This document shows, piece after piece, positions 31,967 to 42,373 of a stretch of 64,000 nt of DNA. Under the pieces are notes generated by a model. That model worked only from the letters and a program-made list of their open reading frames with translations, had not been told where the DNA came from and made no database searches. The stretch is from Eublepharis macularius (taxonomy: Eukaryota > Chordata > Lepidosauria > Squamata > Eublepharidae): NCBI RefSeq assembly GCF_028583425.1, contig NC_072791.1, positions 31,131,368 to 31,195,367 of the forward strand. Direction: 5' to 3'. Position 1 is the first letter of the stretch. Every line of letters begins with the position of its first letter. Both the position numbers and the translations under genes were made by a program.

Positions 31967-32033
31967 AGGGCTGGATCTTCAATTGAGGCGGAGCCAGCCC
32001 CCGCCTCAGGCGCTGAACTCTGAAGGAGGCCAA
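31967..32033. mobile_element. hAT MITE 5' end fragment
   Basis: CAGGGCTGGATCTTCAATTG and CCCCCGCCTCAGGCGCTGA resemble the left end of the element at 28379; truncated where an L1 fragment begins. Confidence 0.5.
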
Positions 32034-32039
32034 ACTGGC

Positions 32040-32510
32040 TCTCTTTCATTTCATTTGGAATGAAAGAATGTGTGAAAGATTGTATGGTAAAATGGGCTAA
32101 AATTTTTGGGTATAATATGCAAACAGACCAGTGGGAAAATATGTGGGTAAAGGGGCTCAAATTCACTTTGACTGCCACACTTAAAGAAAATTTTTACAAA
32201 ATGATGTATTGGTGATATATGTCTCCTGATAAATTAGCAAAAATGAGTAAAGGTGTGCCAAATAAATGTTGGAAATGTGAGCAACATGAAGGAACATTTT
32301 AGCGTCTTTAGTGGACTTGTCCCAAAGCAAAAAAATTTTGGTCACAAATTCATATAATATAATACAGAACATTTTGAAGATCAATATACAATTTACACCA
32401 GAAGCCTTTTTATTGGGCCTAGCGGACAAACAGTTGGAAAATAAATATGGTATCTTATTTCTATCCACGACAATGGGAACTAGGCTTTTATATGTGCAAA
32501 AATTGAATAG
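32040..32510 (+). pseudogene. Old L1 ORF2 C-terminal fragment
   Basis: Translation in shifting frames gives WVKGLKFTLTATLKENFYKM, MSPDKLAKMSKGVPNKCWKC, EQHEGTF and LLYVQK. This matches the C-terminal end of L1 ORF2p (compare WYMTPKKIALGNLNTSNKCW in copy 1), including the first half of the Cys/His knuckle. It has in-frame stops and shifts and lacks everything upstream. The protein differs clearly from copies 1 and 2, so this is an older or separate L1 lineage. Confidence 0.75.
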
Positions 32511-32514
32511 TATT

Positions 32515-32698
32515 CACCTTCAGAATAGTTCAAAAGTGGAATCAGCTGCCTAGGGAGGTGGTGAGCTCCCCTTCACTGACAGTTTTCAAGAAGAGGCTGG
32601 ATGAATATTTGTCAGAGATGTTTTAGGCTGATCCTGCACTGGGCAGGGAGTTGGACTAGATGGTCTATATGGCCCCTTCCAACTCTATGATTCTATGA
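32515..32698 (+). mobile_element. CR1 LINE 3' end
   Basis: GGGAGGTGGTGAGCTCCCCT, GAAGAGGCTGGATGAATATT, GTTGGACTAGATGG and the tail TCTATGATTCTATGAT are in CR1 order. Non-coding 3' UTR of a truncated copy. Confidence 0.8.
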
Positions 32699-32699
32699 T

Positions 32700-32866
32700 C
32701 ATTTTCCAGGATGGGTTGTAGATCACTGATGATATGTTGGATGGGTTTGAGCTGGGAACTATAGGTAACAACCAGTGGTGTTCTGTTGTTAGTTCCTTTA
32801 GGTTTGTCCTGGAGCAAGCTGTCTCTGGGTACTAGTCTGGCCCTGTCAATTTGTTTCCTCACTTCA
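32700..32866 (-). mobile_element. Penelope-like fragment, linker between RT and endonuclease
   Basis: The minus strand reads RTPLVVTYSSQLKPIQHIIS then DLQPILENDHRI. PLE polyproteins carry a PLVVTY...I..IL..D block after the RT palm. It is a separate scrap next to the rearranged PLE. Confidence 0.6.
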
Positions 32867-32936
32867 TCCTGCACTGGGCAGGGGGTTTGACTAGATGGTC
32901 TGTATGGCCCCTTTCAGCTCTATGATTCTATGAGTA
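32867..32936 (+). mobile_element. CR1 3' tip
   Basis: GGGGTTTGACTAGATGGTCT and TCTATGATTCTATGAG; a second CR1 end, about 70 bp. Confidence 0.7.
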
Positions 32937-32984
32937 CAATATTGTCTTCAATGGATGACTGAATTGTGAAAATTATGGAGTTAG

Positions 32985-33858
32985 CAGAGGTGAGGGGGTC
33001 TCTACTGTCTTTTGCTTTTGCTGATCATAGCATCTGTTGTATTTTTCTGGTGGGTCTGAATACTGTTTGTAGGTTGTGCTTCAGACCCACAGTATTCAGA
33101 CCCACCAGAAAAATACAACAGATGCTATGTTCAGCAAAAGACAGTAGAGAGAGACCCCCTCACCTCTGCAGGAGTATACCGTATACCCTGCAGCTGTGGA
33201 CAAGTTTACGTTGGGACTACACAGTGTAGCATCCAGACAAGAATAAAAGAACATGAAAGACACTGCAGATTTGGCCAACCTGAAAAATCAGCAGTGGCTG
33301 AACATAGCCTAACTCAAACATGACACAGTATCTTATTCCAGGACACTAAAATACTGGACAACACTTCCAACTACTATGTCAGATTGCACAGGGAAGCCAT
33401 TGAAATTCATAAGCATAAGCACAACTTCAACAGAAAAGAAGAGACTTTAAGAATGAATAGAGCATGGTTTCCAGTCCTGAAAAACACCAGGCTAAGAAAA
33501 TACTCTACATCTTACAATAGCCCTACAGATAAGATTAGCATATCAAGCACCAATCCATATGCAAAAGAACCTCCTCAGGATACAGTGAAGCATTAGCATT
33601 CTATTAGCATTCCACACCCTGGGAAACTCTTACAGGATGACTCAGCTCAACCCCACCCCTCCTGAGTAGATACAAATGACCTACATCTTTTCCACACTGT
33701 GACACTGAGAGATCTGTCTTTTGGTGCTACACCTCTGAAGATGCCAGCCACAGCTGCTGGCGAAACGTCAGGAACTACAATGCCAAGACCATGGCGATAC
33801 AGCCCGGAAAATCCACTACAACCATCGTTTTCCCACCGTGAAAGCCTTCGGCAATATA
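32985..33858 (+). mobile_element. Penelope-like element, copy 2, with inverted 5' piece
   Basis: From 33084 the plus strand encodes VFRPTRKIQQMLR-like sequence then the GIY-YIG domain (GVYRIPCSCGQVYVGTT-like, with damage), NFNRKEETLRMNRAWFP and the Ser/Pro tail, then a terminal repeat with a hammerhead and ATACAGCCCGGAAAATCC, and a final GAAAGCCTTCGGCAATAT. The segment 32985-33083 is the same 5' endonuclease region in reverse orientation, giving a head-to-head inverted start. Several frame breaks; not a functional gene. Confidence 0.8.
33712..33795 (+). ncRNA. Hammerhead ribozyme (type I-like), PLE copy 2
   Basis: CTGAAGA at 33735-33741, stem II GCCAGC/GCTGGC, GAAA at 33762-33765, then ACGT-C. 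Core identical to the copy at 20878-20955. Confidence 0.75.
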
Positions 33859-34344
33859 TTGTTTGTAAAGATATAATAGGTCTGATAAAATATGATAGAG
33901 AGAAATGGAAAATGAAATATGTATTATATTTCTTTGTTTTTAAAAATTGTTGTTCTTTTCCTCTTCTCTTTTCTATACTTTTTTCCTCCTTACTTTCTTT
34001 TTTTCTCTCTGCCCTTTTTATTAGGCTTTTGTTCTTATTAATAAAACAATAAAGTATTTTAAAGAAGTACTGATCTTTGAAGTAAACGTTAGAAGTTTTC
34101 AGTGAAGTCCACAAACACGACAAGAAATTCATAAATATAAAGGCTATTGTGCTGATTTTTATTTACTAATATTTGTAGTTTAAATATTCATAAATGAAAA
34201 CCAGCATAATATCCTTACAGAAACACAAGATTAATGAGATCCACCTGGCACCAAATCTATTTTAGTTCATACACCATTTTTTCTTTGGTACAGGATTTTG
34301 GTTCATTTCCGTTTTTTATTACTATGGAGAACAGTTGCCAGTAT
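33859..34344. other. Non-coding stretch
   Basis: AT-rich; a T/C-rich run near 33955-34035. No gene seen. Confidence 0.4.
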
Positions 34345-34412
34345 GAGTAGACAATACTGACCTTGATGGACCAATTATCTGATTCAGTACATGGCAGCTT
34401 TATGGGTGGACC
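34345..34412 (+). mobile_element. tRNA-SINE 3' body fragment
   Basis: GAGTAGACAATACTGACCTT and TCTGATTCAGTACATGGCAG match the 3' body of the SINE at 47018. Confidence 0.65.
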
Positions 34413-34414
34413 CT

Positions 34415-34600
34415 CTGCACTTCAGGGAACTCAGGATGGCATAGGTGCCCCTCCCCATTTTATCCTCATGGTAATCCAGTGAGATAGATTACATGGAGAG
34501 AGAATGTGACTGGCCCACGGTCATGTAGAGAACTTCATAGCAAACTGGGTCACTTAGAGCCTAATTCAGCACTCTAACCATTATACAATTCTGTCTTTCA
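34415..34600 (-). mobile_element. tRNA-derived SINE, minus strand
   Basis: Plus strand shows CCTCATGGTAATCCAGTGAG, GACTGGCCCACGGTCATGTA and CACTCTAACCATTATACAAT, the last being a reversed A-box region. Diverged. Confidence 0.55.
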
Positions 34601-35756
34601 TGTTACAATTTAAAAAAAATAACATATCTGAGAATACAATCTCACAATGTAGTCTTATTGTGAGCATTTTCTTTAAAAAGGGTAGGCTAAATGGTTGGAA
34701 GAACTGTTTACCAATATGGGCTTTTCTTTTAAGTAATCATACAAACATAATGAACAGCAAGCAATAGGACATTGTGTTCTAAAAGTGAGGAAAAGGTTGC
34801 CATCTAAGCTGCTACGGAGCCAGTAAATAAATCTGCAAACTTTGTATTCTCCATAAAATAAGGACCACATAAATTTTAAAATAGAGGAGACAACTGTAAA
34901 TTGCATGAAAATGAGAAGAATGACTTCATCACAGTAGACATGCACCTGATCAAAAGTCACAACAATGTTGCTGTTATTCACTGCTTAGCCGCTCTGGTGA
35001 ATGTGTTAGAACTGGTCCCAAGTGACTGATAAGGTACAATATTTCAGACTTCCACTGGACCAGTGCCTGATTAAGTGAGGAAAGAGTATCAGTGTTACTC
35101 ACTCTGAGAAGATTTGTAGCAAAGCATAAACCTTTTGGTCATCTCAGGGCAAAGAGCTAAACATTCCGGGAAGACAAGAGGCAACAAAAACAAAGCTGTA
35201 GTTTTAAATTTCAGCACACGGTACTTAAGGTCCTTACAGGTCACTAAAGCCCAATGAATTCACTCACTTGGTCTGATGCACATGAGTCATAGGTGGGCAT
35301 AAGATTAGTTTGGAAGAGTTATGCTTGCTCTATCTTTTTGTAGCTAGCCTTTGAGAGAATTACATTAAGTCTTCTATAAATAACCAACGCTAAATTGCCT
35401 TTGTTGGGGAAGAGGTCAATAATGTTCTTTTCAAGCAAAAAAAGTTGTTTTGAGCCAGATAACCACAAGGGCAGTGAAACAGACAGAGCCAAGAGTGCAT
35501 CTTAAAAATACAAGTGGAACCTGGGAAAAAACAGAATAGTAAACTGGAATGCTCAGATATGCAATGAATAGGAACTAGATTATATAGCAAGCAAGCATCT
35601 TGATGTTTATGTTCTTTATTTTAAAAAAATAGCTATCTAGAGGCTGGCTCACTAACTGATGGTCAGCTCTGACTCATCTCTGGCTTATCTCTAACAGTTG
35701 AATGGAATTGACTCCACAGAAAAACGTGTTTATTATTATTTTTTATATTTAGTACA
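34601..35756. other. Non-coding stretch, no gene seen
   Basis: No exon, RNA or repeat consensus recognised in 1.1 kb. Confidence 0.45.
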
Positions 35757-35905
35757 TTTTTTCTCCTGCCTTCCTCAAAGGATCTCAGGGCAGCATACGT
35801 TGACCTCTCCTTTTCCATTTTACTTCACAACAACCCCCATAAAGTGGGTTAGACAGTGTGACTAGCCCAATCTCATTTAGCAAGCTTCATGGCAGATTGG
35901 GGGCC
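35757..35905 (-). mobile_element. SINE fragment, same family as 34415
   Basis: CTGCCTTCCTCAAAGGATCT, CACAACAACCCCCATAAAGT and GACTAGCCCAATCTCATTTA in the same order. Confidence 0.5.
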
Positions 35906-36047
35906 TTACACCATGAAAGTCCTATATGTTATGATAGATCTGGGTAGGTCCCCACTTGGTGCTGCAGCTACGACAATGTGTTGAGAAACCAGCCCTTTTA
36001 CATAGGAAGCTTTTTCATAATGAGTGAGAGCATTGGACCACCTTGCT

Positions 36048-36127
36048 CGGTATTGTCTGCTCTTTGTACTGCTCTTTGACATAGCACGGTATTGTCTGCT
36101 CTTTGTACTGCTGTTTGACATAGCACC
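36048..36127. repeat. Tandem duplication, about 39 bp x 2
   Basis: CGGTATTGTCTGCTCTTTGT then GTACTGCT(C/G)TTTGACATAG occurs twice in a row. Confidence 0.85.
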
Positions 36128-36129
36128 AA

Positions 36130-36820
36130 GATCTTTCCCAACTTTTTACTTTTGCTGCTTCCTACACAGTTAGCTGTCCCCAAACCTCCTACTGTGATTG
36201 GCGCCCCAAATTAGGGCAGGTGGGATGCACTACCTTTTTAGTTTTGAGACTGAAAGCTTTACCTTCCCAAGGGCTCAGCCTTTTAATCTCTGGGTTTATT
36301 CTGGGGTGTACCCCCGTTCAAGTCATGAGTTCCAGACTCAACTTAATTAAAATATATATTTATTAGCTTTACAGAGCATTGCAAAGCATAAAACACTCAG
36401 ACACAGACGACAGACATAAAACAAAGAAACCTTACTGTTACTATCTAAAAATCTGCCTGGCTAAGTTTACTACTTTTAAGCATCTCTGGTTGGCATCCAT
36501 TAGTTGTTCATCTGACCTATCTGGTAGAGTGCCTCCATGCCTAGTTGGTCTGGCATAGAGAAATGAAGAACAGAGAAGGGTTGTTAGTAGGGTGTACTGA
36601 GGGAACACCTTTTCTGGAACTCAGTGCATTACCCGGCAACTGAAGAGCCAATCAGGGCCAAGCTGCTAATTAGCATTAAGGCTGAGAGAACATCTAGGGG
36701 GGACAGATAGAGCTCCTCTGAGTCAGGCTCTCAAAGTCGAGTCACTTGGGAACTCAGAGACCAGTTTGCAGATGGTGTTGATTAGCTTTGCCAGCAAATT
36801 TTAGGTTAGGCCAGAGCCTG
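36130..36820 (-). mobile_element. Possible LTR with start of leader (fossil)
   Basis: On the minus strand: a CCAAT-type box (CCTGATTGGCTC), a TAATAAATATATATTT polyadenylation region and then TTTGGGGCGCCAATCAC, which has the look of a primer-binding region after an LTR. Termini and target duplication are not clear; family not assigned. Confidence 0.4.
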
Positions 36821-36834
36821 CAATTACATGTAAT

Positions 36835-37500
36835 CACTGTTTCCCAAAGTATGGGTCGGGACCCACTGGTGGGTCGCGAGCGGATATTGGGTGGGCCCCA
36901 AAACTGATAGGGTGACAGTCACAACACGTTGGCCGGGCCGTGTCATTCGGCCGGCAGCCGAATGGTTACTAATAATTTAATTTCTCGCGGCGTGGCGCGG
37001 AGTGTGATCGTTCGTCATGGCCGTGGGGTGGGGGTGGGGCGGCCGAAGGCGACTCATGAGCCCGAGCGTCAGTCGTCACTGTAGTATTCTTCGTCGCATA
37101 TTGTGTGTTTATTATCTTCTTAAAACTAAATAATGGACAAGTGGTTGAAACGGATAGCAAAAAGTATGCCGCCAGTGGCAGATTGCGTACAGAGCGATAA
37201 AAAAATAGAAGACGTTATTTCGGATGACAAAAGTGACACTGAGCCTGACCTACTAGCTCCCTCTACAAGTTCACATGAAACAAAACGTCGAAAAGTTGTG
37301 AGAAAATATGATGTCGAATACCTGAAACTAGGATTCACGTGGAATCAAGATACGGTGGATCCACGCCCTCAATGCGTTATTTGCTGCAAAATATTGGCGA
37401 ACGAAAGTATGCATCCAAGTAAGTTGACACATCATATAGAAACAAAACATTCCCATTTAAAAAATAAGCCAGTGGATTTTCATACAACATCTTAACCAAG
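36835..37500 (+). mobile_element. hAT transposon, 5' part (BED-finger type)
   Basis: Starts CACTGTTTCCCAAAGTATGG, a standard hAT terminus, followed by GGGTCGGGACCCACTGGTGG, a CpG-rich leader and a transposase N-terminus. The rest of the transposase and the right terminus are absent, so it is 3'-truncated or internally broken. CpG retention in 36900-37080 hints at a young insertion. Confidence 0.75.
37133..37495 (+). CDS. hAT transposase N-terminal fragment with BED zinc finger (ZBED5/SCAND3-like)
   Basis: The 120-residue frame opens with MDKWLKR and an acidic Ser/Asp linker (about 20-45), then KRRKVVRKYDVEYLKLGFTW and the BED finger: PQCVICCKIL (Cys pair), ANESMHPSKLTHHIETKHSH (His pair). 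This layout is the DNA-binding front of hAT transposases that gave rise to ZBED5-like and SCAND3-like host genes. The catalytic RNase-H-like domain and the C-terminal dimerisation block do not follow, and I see none within several kb in this orientation that could be spliced on. It is therefore a truncated transposase, not a complete gene. The ATG follows the leader and starts the family's conserved N-terminus. Alternative: a domesticated BED protein, which I consider unlikely. Confidence 0.7.
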   Translation: MDKWLKRIAKSMPPVADCVQSDKKIEDVISDDKSDTEPDLLAPSTSSHETKRRKVVRKYDVEYLKLGFTWNQDTVDPRPQCVICCKILANESMHPSKLTHHIETKHSHLKNKPVDFHTTS

Positions 37501-37938
37501 CCCGTAATCTATTTCCAAATATGGGCTTTTACATACTATTTTTAAAAATCTAAATACTTATGTTTTCCTTAAAGATGAGAACAGAGTGTCTGACAAAATT
37601 ATACCCGTGAAATGGTGACTGTGGCCAACTAAACTGAAATACATTCTGTTATGTCAGCACGAACATCTCCAAACATAGACCATACAGTAGCTTATAGAGA
37701 GGTAACGCCTTCTGGCAGCTTGCATTACTAACAACTGGAAAACAGATGGGTCTTCCGTCTGGGCTACAAGCAGAACTGTAATATATTTTCTGAATGGAAC
37801 CAAAAGGCTTAATCTTTTGAAAGCACAACAACATTACAAAGTGGGCTATTACAAAGTACCACATTCAGGATGGATGGTGCAAACGGAAGGGCTTGATTTG
37901 CAAATTTGTTGATCCCCTTCTATTGTAATGAAAGTAGG
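37501..37938. other. Non-coding stretch
   Basis: No gene seen. Confidence 0.4.
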
Positions 37939-37945
37939 CCTGGAG

Positions 37946-38168
37946 TAGGGTTGCCAACTCTGAATTGGGAAATTCCTGTAGATTTGGGGAGGGGGTGGAG
38001 TCTTGGGCGAGCAGAGTCTGTGAAGGGGACAGAGCTCTGCAGGGTATAATGCTATAAAGTGCACCTTCAAAGCAGCCATTTGCTCCAAGAGGACTGATCT
38101 CTGTCATCTGGAGATGTCATTCCAGTAGATAACATATCCATGCTCCACCTAGAAATTGGCCACTCTAA
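37946..38168 (+). mobile_element. hAT-like MITE (CTGGAGAT type)
   Basis: TAGGGTTGCCAACTCTGAAT at the left, GAAATTGGCCACTCTAA at the right, flanked by CCTGGAG on both sides (37939-37945 and 38169-38175). Contains AGCAGCCATTTGCTCC and CATCTGGAGATGTCATTCC. Confidence 0.7.
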
Positions 38169-38175
38169 CCTGGAG

Positions 38176-38616
38176 GTCACTGATGAAGGTAAGAGTTTAA
38201 AGCATTTTGACAATGGCCAGAATAACAAGATTCTACCTGCATTCTAGGCTTGTGCAGAGGAGGTTTTTTTTCTTTCTTTCATTTTCATTCTTAATTCCAA
38301 AATGGACTACTGTTTTGTTTTGAGGTTGATCTATATGGTTTTGTTTCATTTTTCTTTCTTTTGCTATCATTCCATGTTCATAATTCTATTTCATTATTTC
38401 TTGTTGGTTTCAATGGAAAATGCTCTCCCTTCCCATTCTCAGGTCTGTACTATCATCGTTTTTCAGCTAAATTGGACAATGCTCAGAAGCATTGCAGTAC
38501 TCCCCTAGGACATCCATACAAACAAATTTCACAAAGATAAAAAAGCCACCCCCTTGGAGCTGTGAAATGCAGCCAAGTTTGGGGCCCATAGTGGCCTGGT
38601 ATGAAGCGCACACATA
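38176..38616. other. Non-coding T-rich stretch
   Basis: No gene seen. Confidence 0.4.
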
Positions 38617-38786
38617 GGCCATTTCCACAGAGCTTACCTTGTTCCAGAAAACAGCGAAATCTCACATGAAATCATATGAGAAGACGCTGTTATCGCATGA
38701 GAAGATGTGATAACAGCGTCTTCTTGCGCGATTTCGCGTGCGATTTTGCTGTTTTTCGGAACAAGGTAAGCCGTGTGGAAATAGCC
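38617..38786. mobile_element. Short TIR transposon, GGCCATTT type (170 bp)
   Basis: Terminal inverted repeats about 38 bp long: GGCCATTTCCACAGAGCTTA, with CCTTGTTCC inside, against GGAACAAGGTAAG and GTGTGGAAATAGCC. An inner hairpin GACGCTGTTATC / GATAACAGCGTC lies at 38683-38727. Termini resemble the element at 18257. Confidence 0.75.
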
Positions 38787-38789
38787 ATG

Positions 38790-39636
38790 GTCTCAGTCCT
38801 GTTTGATGACATTACTTATGGGAGTGACATCATCACATCGCATCAGGAGGAGCACTTCACACGGTGCCAAATTTGGCCTTATACTGGCTGCATTTGGCCT
38901 GTTTGGAGCCCAAATTGGCCTAGTGCAAAGTGCACACATGCTCCCAGGCCTGCACAATGGCATTATTTCTAGGCGTGATGTTATTATGCCACATTGGGAG
39001 CACTCCCACACTTTGCATGGGGCTGAATTTGGCCCCATACTGGCTGAATTTGTCCTGTTTGGGGCCCAAATTGTCCCAGTGCAAAGCATGTGCACAGTTC
39101 TGGGCCTGCGTGATGATGTCACTTCCTGTATGTTAAATAGTGGGTTCAGACACGAGGTAATTCAACAGCTCTTTATTTAGCAGGAACACAACACACACTG
39201 ACAGACTGAACAGAAGCCCTCAATATATATACAGCAGCTCCACCCCCAGAATAACTGATAGCCAATGAGAATACATACTTTACAATACCATCATTTGCAT
39301 AAACTATATACAATGTTTGAAGTAGGCAGGCCACTGATTGGTCTTTATTATAGAGGACCGATTGGCTGCTGCCTTGAGAAAGTAACCTATGATATTGCAG
39401 GGATTAAGGACCAATGAGAATGCAGGCATTGGGAGCCTTGACTGAACCTTAAGCTCAACACAGTATAGTGCATTGCAATCAATACAGTAAATACTTTAGA
39501 GGCCTTGCTCGGCCCAGTACACAACACCGTAATTGATGTCATCACACAGGTCCAGGAGTGTGCTCAAAGAGAAGAGATGGTGAGTGCCAGGTCCCACTCT
39601 CCCCCCACCAGGAGGGTAAGGGGACCTGGCAACCCT
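38790..39636. mobile_element. hAT-like MITE, GC-rich type, interrupted by a solo LTR
   Basis: GAGTGACATCATCACATC, GCGTGATGTTATTATGCC and GTGATGATGTCACTTCC blocks, ending GGGGACCTGGCAACCCTAT. The two halves of its inverted ATGTCA motif lie on both sides of the LTR at 39131-39526. The left terminus is not clear. Confidence 0.55.
39131..39526 (-). mobile_element. Solo LTR, Gypsy-like or retroviral (fossil)
   Basis: Plus-strand ends TGTTAAATAG and GTACACAACA form TG...CA. On the minus strand there are several ATTGG boxes, a TATATATA block and AATAAAGAG in correct order. Flanks CTGTA (39126-39130) and CCGTA (39527-39531) match at 4 of 5 bases, a plausible 5-bp target duplication of moderate age. 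It is nested in a MITE, so younger than it. No internal region. Confidence 0.8.
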
Positions 39637-39943
39637 ATATGGAGGGTATAGTTAAAAAGCAAAAAAAGGTTTGGTACAAGGTCACACTGATGCAACAATC
39701 CCAGAGAGTCACACACTAAAACTCTTTCCCAGGAAGACTAGCCAATAAAGCAAATAAGACTAAGTTGTATGTTATATGCTGTCAAGTCGCTTCCAAATTA
39801 TGGCAACCCTATGAATTGCGCTTCAGGCTTCTTAATATCTCAATGTTTAGCATCTTGGTCCTACAGAATAACAGTGTTTGTAGAGTAAGCAAAGAACTAA
39901 ATATAGGAAATTATGAACTATTGAAACTTGCTCAAGAGACTTC
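39637..39943. other. Non-coding stretch with SINE tail scrap
   Basis: GTCAAGTCGCTTCCAAATTA and TGGCAACCCTATGAATTG (about 39780-39818) are the reversed tail of the 5S-derived SINE family or a related core. Otherwise nothing. Confidence 0.4.
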
Positions 39944-40330
39944 CTTCTTTTGTGGGGCCTGTAGTATAGCAAGATGGCCAAGACCAAGAGTACCAAGAAA
40001 GCTGGCATTGTGGGTAAATATGGTACCTGGTACAGAGCTTCCTTGAAGCTGGTGAAGAAGACTGAAATTAGCCATCATGCCAAGTGTACCTGCTCCTTCT
40101 GTGGCAAGACCAAAATGAAGAGGAAAGCTGTGGGTATCCGGCATTGTGGTTCTTGTATGAAGACAGTGGCTGGTGGTGCCTGGACATTCAACACTACTTC
40201 AGTGTGACAGTGAAATCTGCCATCTGGAGACTGAAGGAGTTAAAAGACCAGTAGAAACCTCTTCTTCTCCTAATACTGTCTATATTCCTTCTCCAGCTTT
40301 TGAATCCATTATGTCTTTTTATCAATTAAA
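39944..40330 (+). pseudogene. RPL37A: Processed pseudogene of ribosomal protein L37a
   Basis: An intronless copy of the mRNA for the 60S subunit protein eL43 (RPL37A, 92 residues). Translation from ATG at 39974 gives [20 protein letters not shown], then [36 protein letters not shown]. The zinc-ribbon Cys pairs (CSFC and CGSC) are kept. A one-base deletion near 40200 shifts the frame; the expected TVKSAIWRLKELKDQ tail follows in another frame, ending TAG near 40253. Several replacements at normally fixed sites (for example W for R in GKYGTRY) support pseudogene status. A 3' UTR-like tail with ATCAATTAAAG ends near 40330, but a clear A tail and target duplications are not visible. The open frame of 77 codons should not be taken as a working gene. 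Confidence 0.92.
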
Positions 40331-41261
40331 GAGGGTTGTAAATTGGGGGGGGGGGGACGGACGACTGTTACTTAGATAAGCAATATAAACCTCAAGCTTC
40401 TTCAAACAAACATTTATTTAGCATATACCATACTGCTTTAAATATGTTCTGATGTAAAGGTCTTAATCAGTGATACAAAGGGAAGTAAATACAGAATTAG
40501 AAAATGCACACATCCAACCATCCAGTAGACCACAAGCAATATTTGATGGTCAAGTAACCTAAGAAAACTAACCTCTTATACTTCACACACTTGGCCCATA
40601 TCCAGCAATCTAGCCTTTCATTGCTGTTTAATTTTATTTTGCCAAAGGATTGAAAATGGTGTGGGAAAAATTCCCTCTCAGGATCCCTTTTATCCTGCAA
40701 AAAGTTCTTAAACCAGCTCCAAAGTTTTATCAACAAAAGGTGTAGCCAGCTCAAAGCCTCTGCAAAAATGGATCCCTGCCCTACCAGAAAGCTCACCAGA
40801 TCATCTGGAGCTGTTGTTTAGCCTGTTTTCACTGAGTATCCTTGAGGATAAAATGGAAAGGGGCTATGCACACCATCCTGAGCTCTGTGGAGGAAGAGCA
40901 GGATATGATATAATAATCAGAATGACAGAGGCTTGGATTACTTATTTATATCTCACATTATTCATTTTAAACATTTCCAAAGCAGCTACTGCAAACTTGA
41001 CATTTTGTCTCCAGCAAACTTCACTATGCCTCCTTCAACATTCCTTCCACAAGAAAGAAATACAAACAGCTATTTCAATATTTGACAATCAATGCAAATA
41101 TTATTTTTACTGAATGTCTTTGACATGTTTTTTTTTTAAGTGGAAAAATCCATTTGGTTTTCACAGGCTGTTTGCTTGAAATAAAAAATGTCGAAATATC
41201 TTTGCCATTTTGTTCAGGCATTCTGTGTACACATGAACAGTTTTCTGTATTTTACACGCAC
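40331..41261. other. Non-coding stretch, no gene seen
   Basis: Starts with a G12 run at 40346. Frames up to 99 residues lack domains. Confidence 0.4.
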
Positions 41262-41283
41262 AGGCACACACACACACACACAT
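41262..41283. repeat. (CA)n microsatellite
   Basis: About ten CA units. Confidence 0.85.
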
Positions 41284-41984
41284 CGATTTAGGGCCAGTTG
41301 GCTGGTGCTTCCTACAATAGCCAACAGAATTCACCTAGACTGAAGAACACAATTATGCTTTATCAGCAGTATTTATGTCACTGTATGGTTTTGGCTTGGA
41401 GAATCAAATCAGGAGCTCCAAAGATTGATAGCCTTCATAAATGTGGGCTCCATGACTCATTACTGTTAAAATGTCTGACTCTTAACCAAGGATCAATTAT
41501 TATGTATACTTTTTTGCCGCTAAATAATGTCAAAGAACGGCATTACATATCCTGCATTGTAAATCAGCAATGGCAAAATCTTATGTGACCTGACCATCTT
41601 TTGAGGCGGCTGTTTCCTTCATCTCAAGAAAAGCTAACTCTATGAATACATGAAATCAAAAACACATTGCCAAGGCTTTGAGTCTGGCTGCTGGTACCCT
41701 GTGTAATGACCCCCATGTGACTGGAGGAAGGGAACACTACTGGGGCTCAGGAGGTCCAGAAAGACCCAGCCCAGGCTTCAATCCCATGAGGAAAAAAATT
41801 GAGGGCAAACTGAATATAACGCCCGAGGACATTTATAGAAACTTATTTTCTTATATATTTACTTATTGTCCACATCCTGTGAGATTTGCTGAAGCCAATC
41901 AGAAGCAGTGTTAGAGCAGTAGTCTCAAACAACATGCTGAACTGCTGGGCCTCCTGGGTCTATCATATCTGGGGTTCCCAGTAC
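41284..41984. other. Non-coding stretch
   Basis: No repeat or gene recognised. Confidence 0.4.
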
Positions 41985-42028
41985 TCCAGTCAGGGCAGGG
42001 GATCCTCCGCTCCCAGCCACCCCCACCC

Positions 42029-42315
42029 CCACATAGGTTTGCCAGGTCCCTATCCTCTCCCGGTGGGGGTGGGGGGACCTGGCACTTACCTGGTGCCAGC
42101 AGTGAGGTCTTCTTTGTGTGGGAAGCTCCAGATGAGGCCTGGACATCTCCTGGAATTTCAGATGATCTCCAGATTATAGAGATAAGTTTCCACAGAGAAA
42201 ATGGCAACTTTGGAAGATGGACTCCATGGTATCGTACCCTGTTGATGTCTCCTCGCCAAGCCCCCTCCCCTCCGGTTCCACCCTCAAGGAATTTCTCAAC
42301 CTGGGGCTGGTAACC
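42029..42315. mobile_element. Two abutting MITE pieces of the GTTGCCA families
   Basis: TAGGTTTGCCAGGTCCC starts the GC-rich type; from about 42120 a minus-strand unit with CTCCTGGAATTTCAGATGAT, GGAGAAAATGGC-like and TTTCTCAACCTGGGGCTGGT follows. Confidence 0.55.
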
Positions 42316-42373
42316 ATAAAATATATGTCAGTGTCTAATTCACTCACAGTTACAAAGCACGCTCCGTGCTGTC

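Noticed and set aside
37133-37495. Domesticated ZBED host gene
   Set aside because: A hAT terminus sits just upstream and no catalytic or later exons follow; truncated transposon is simpler.
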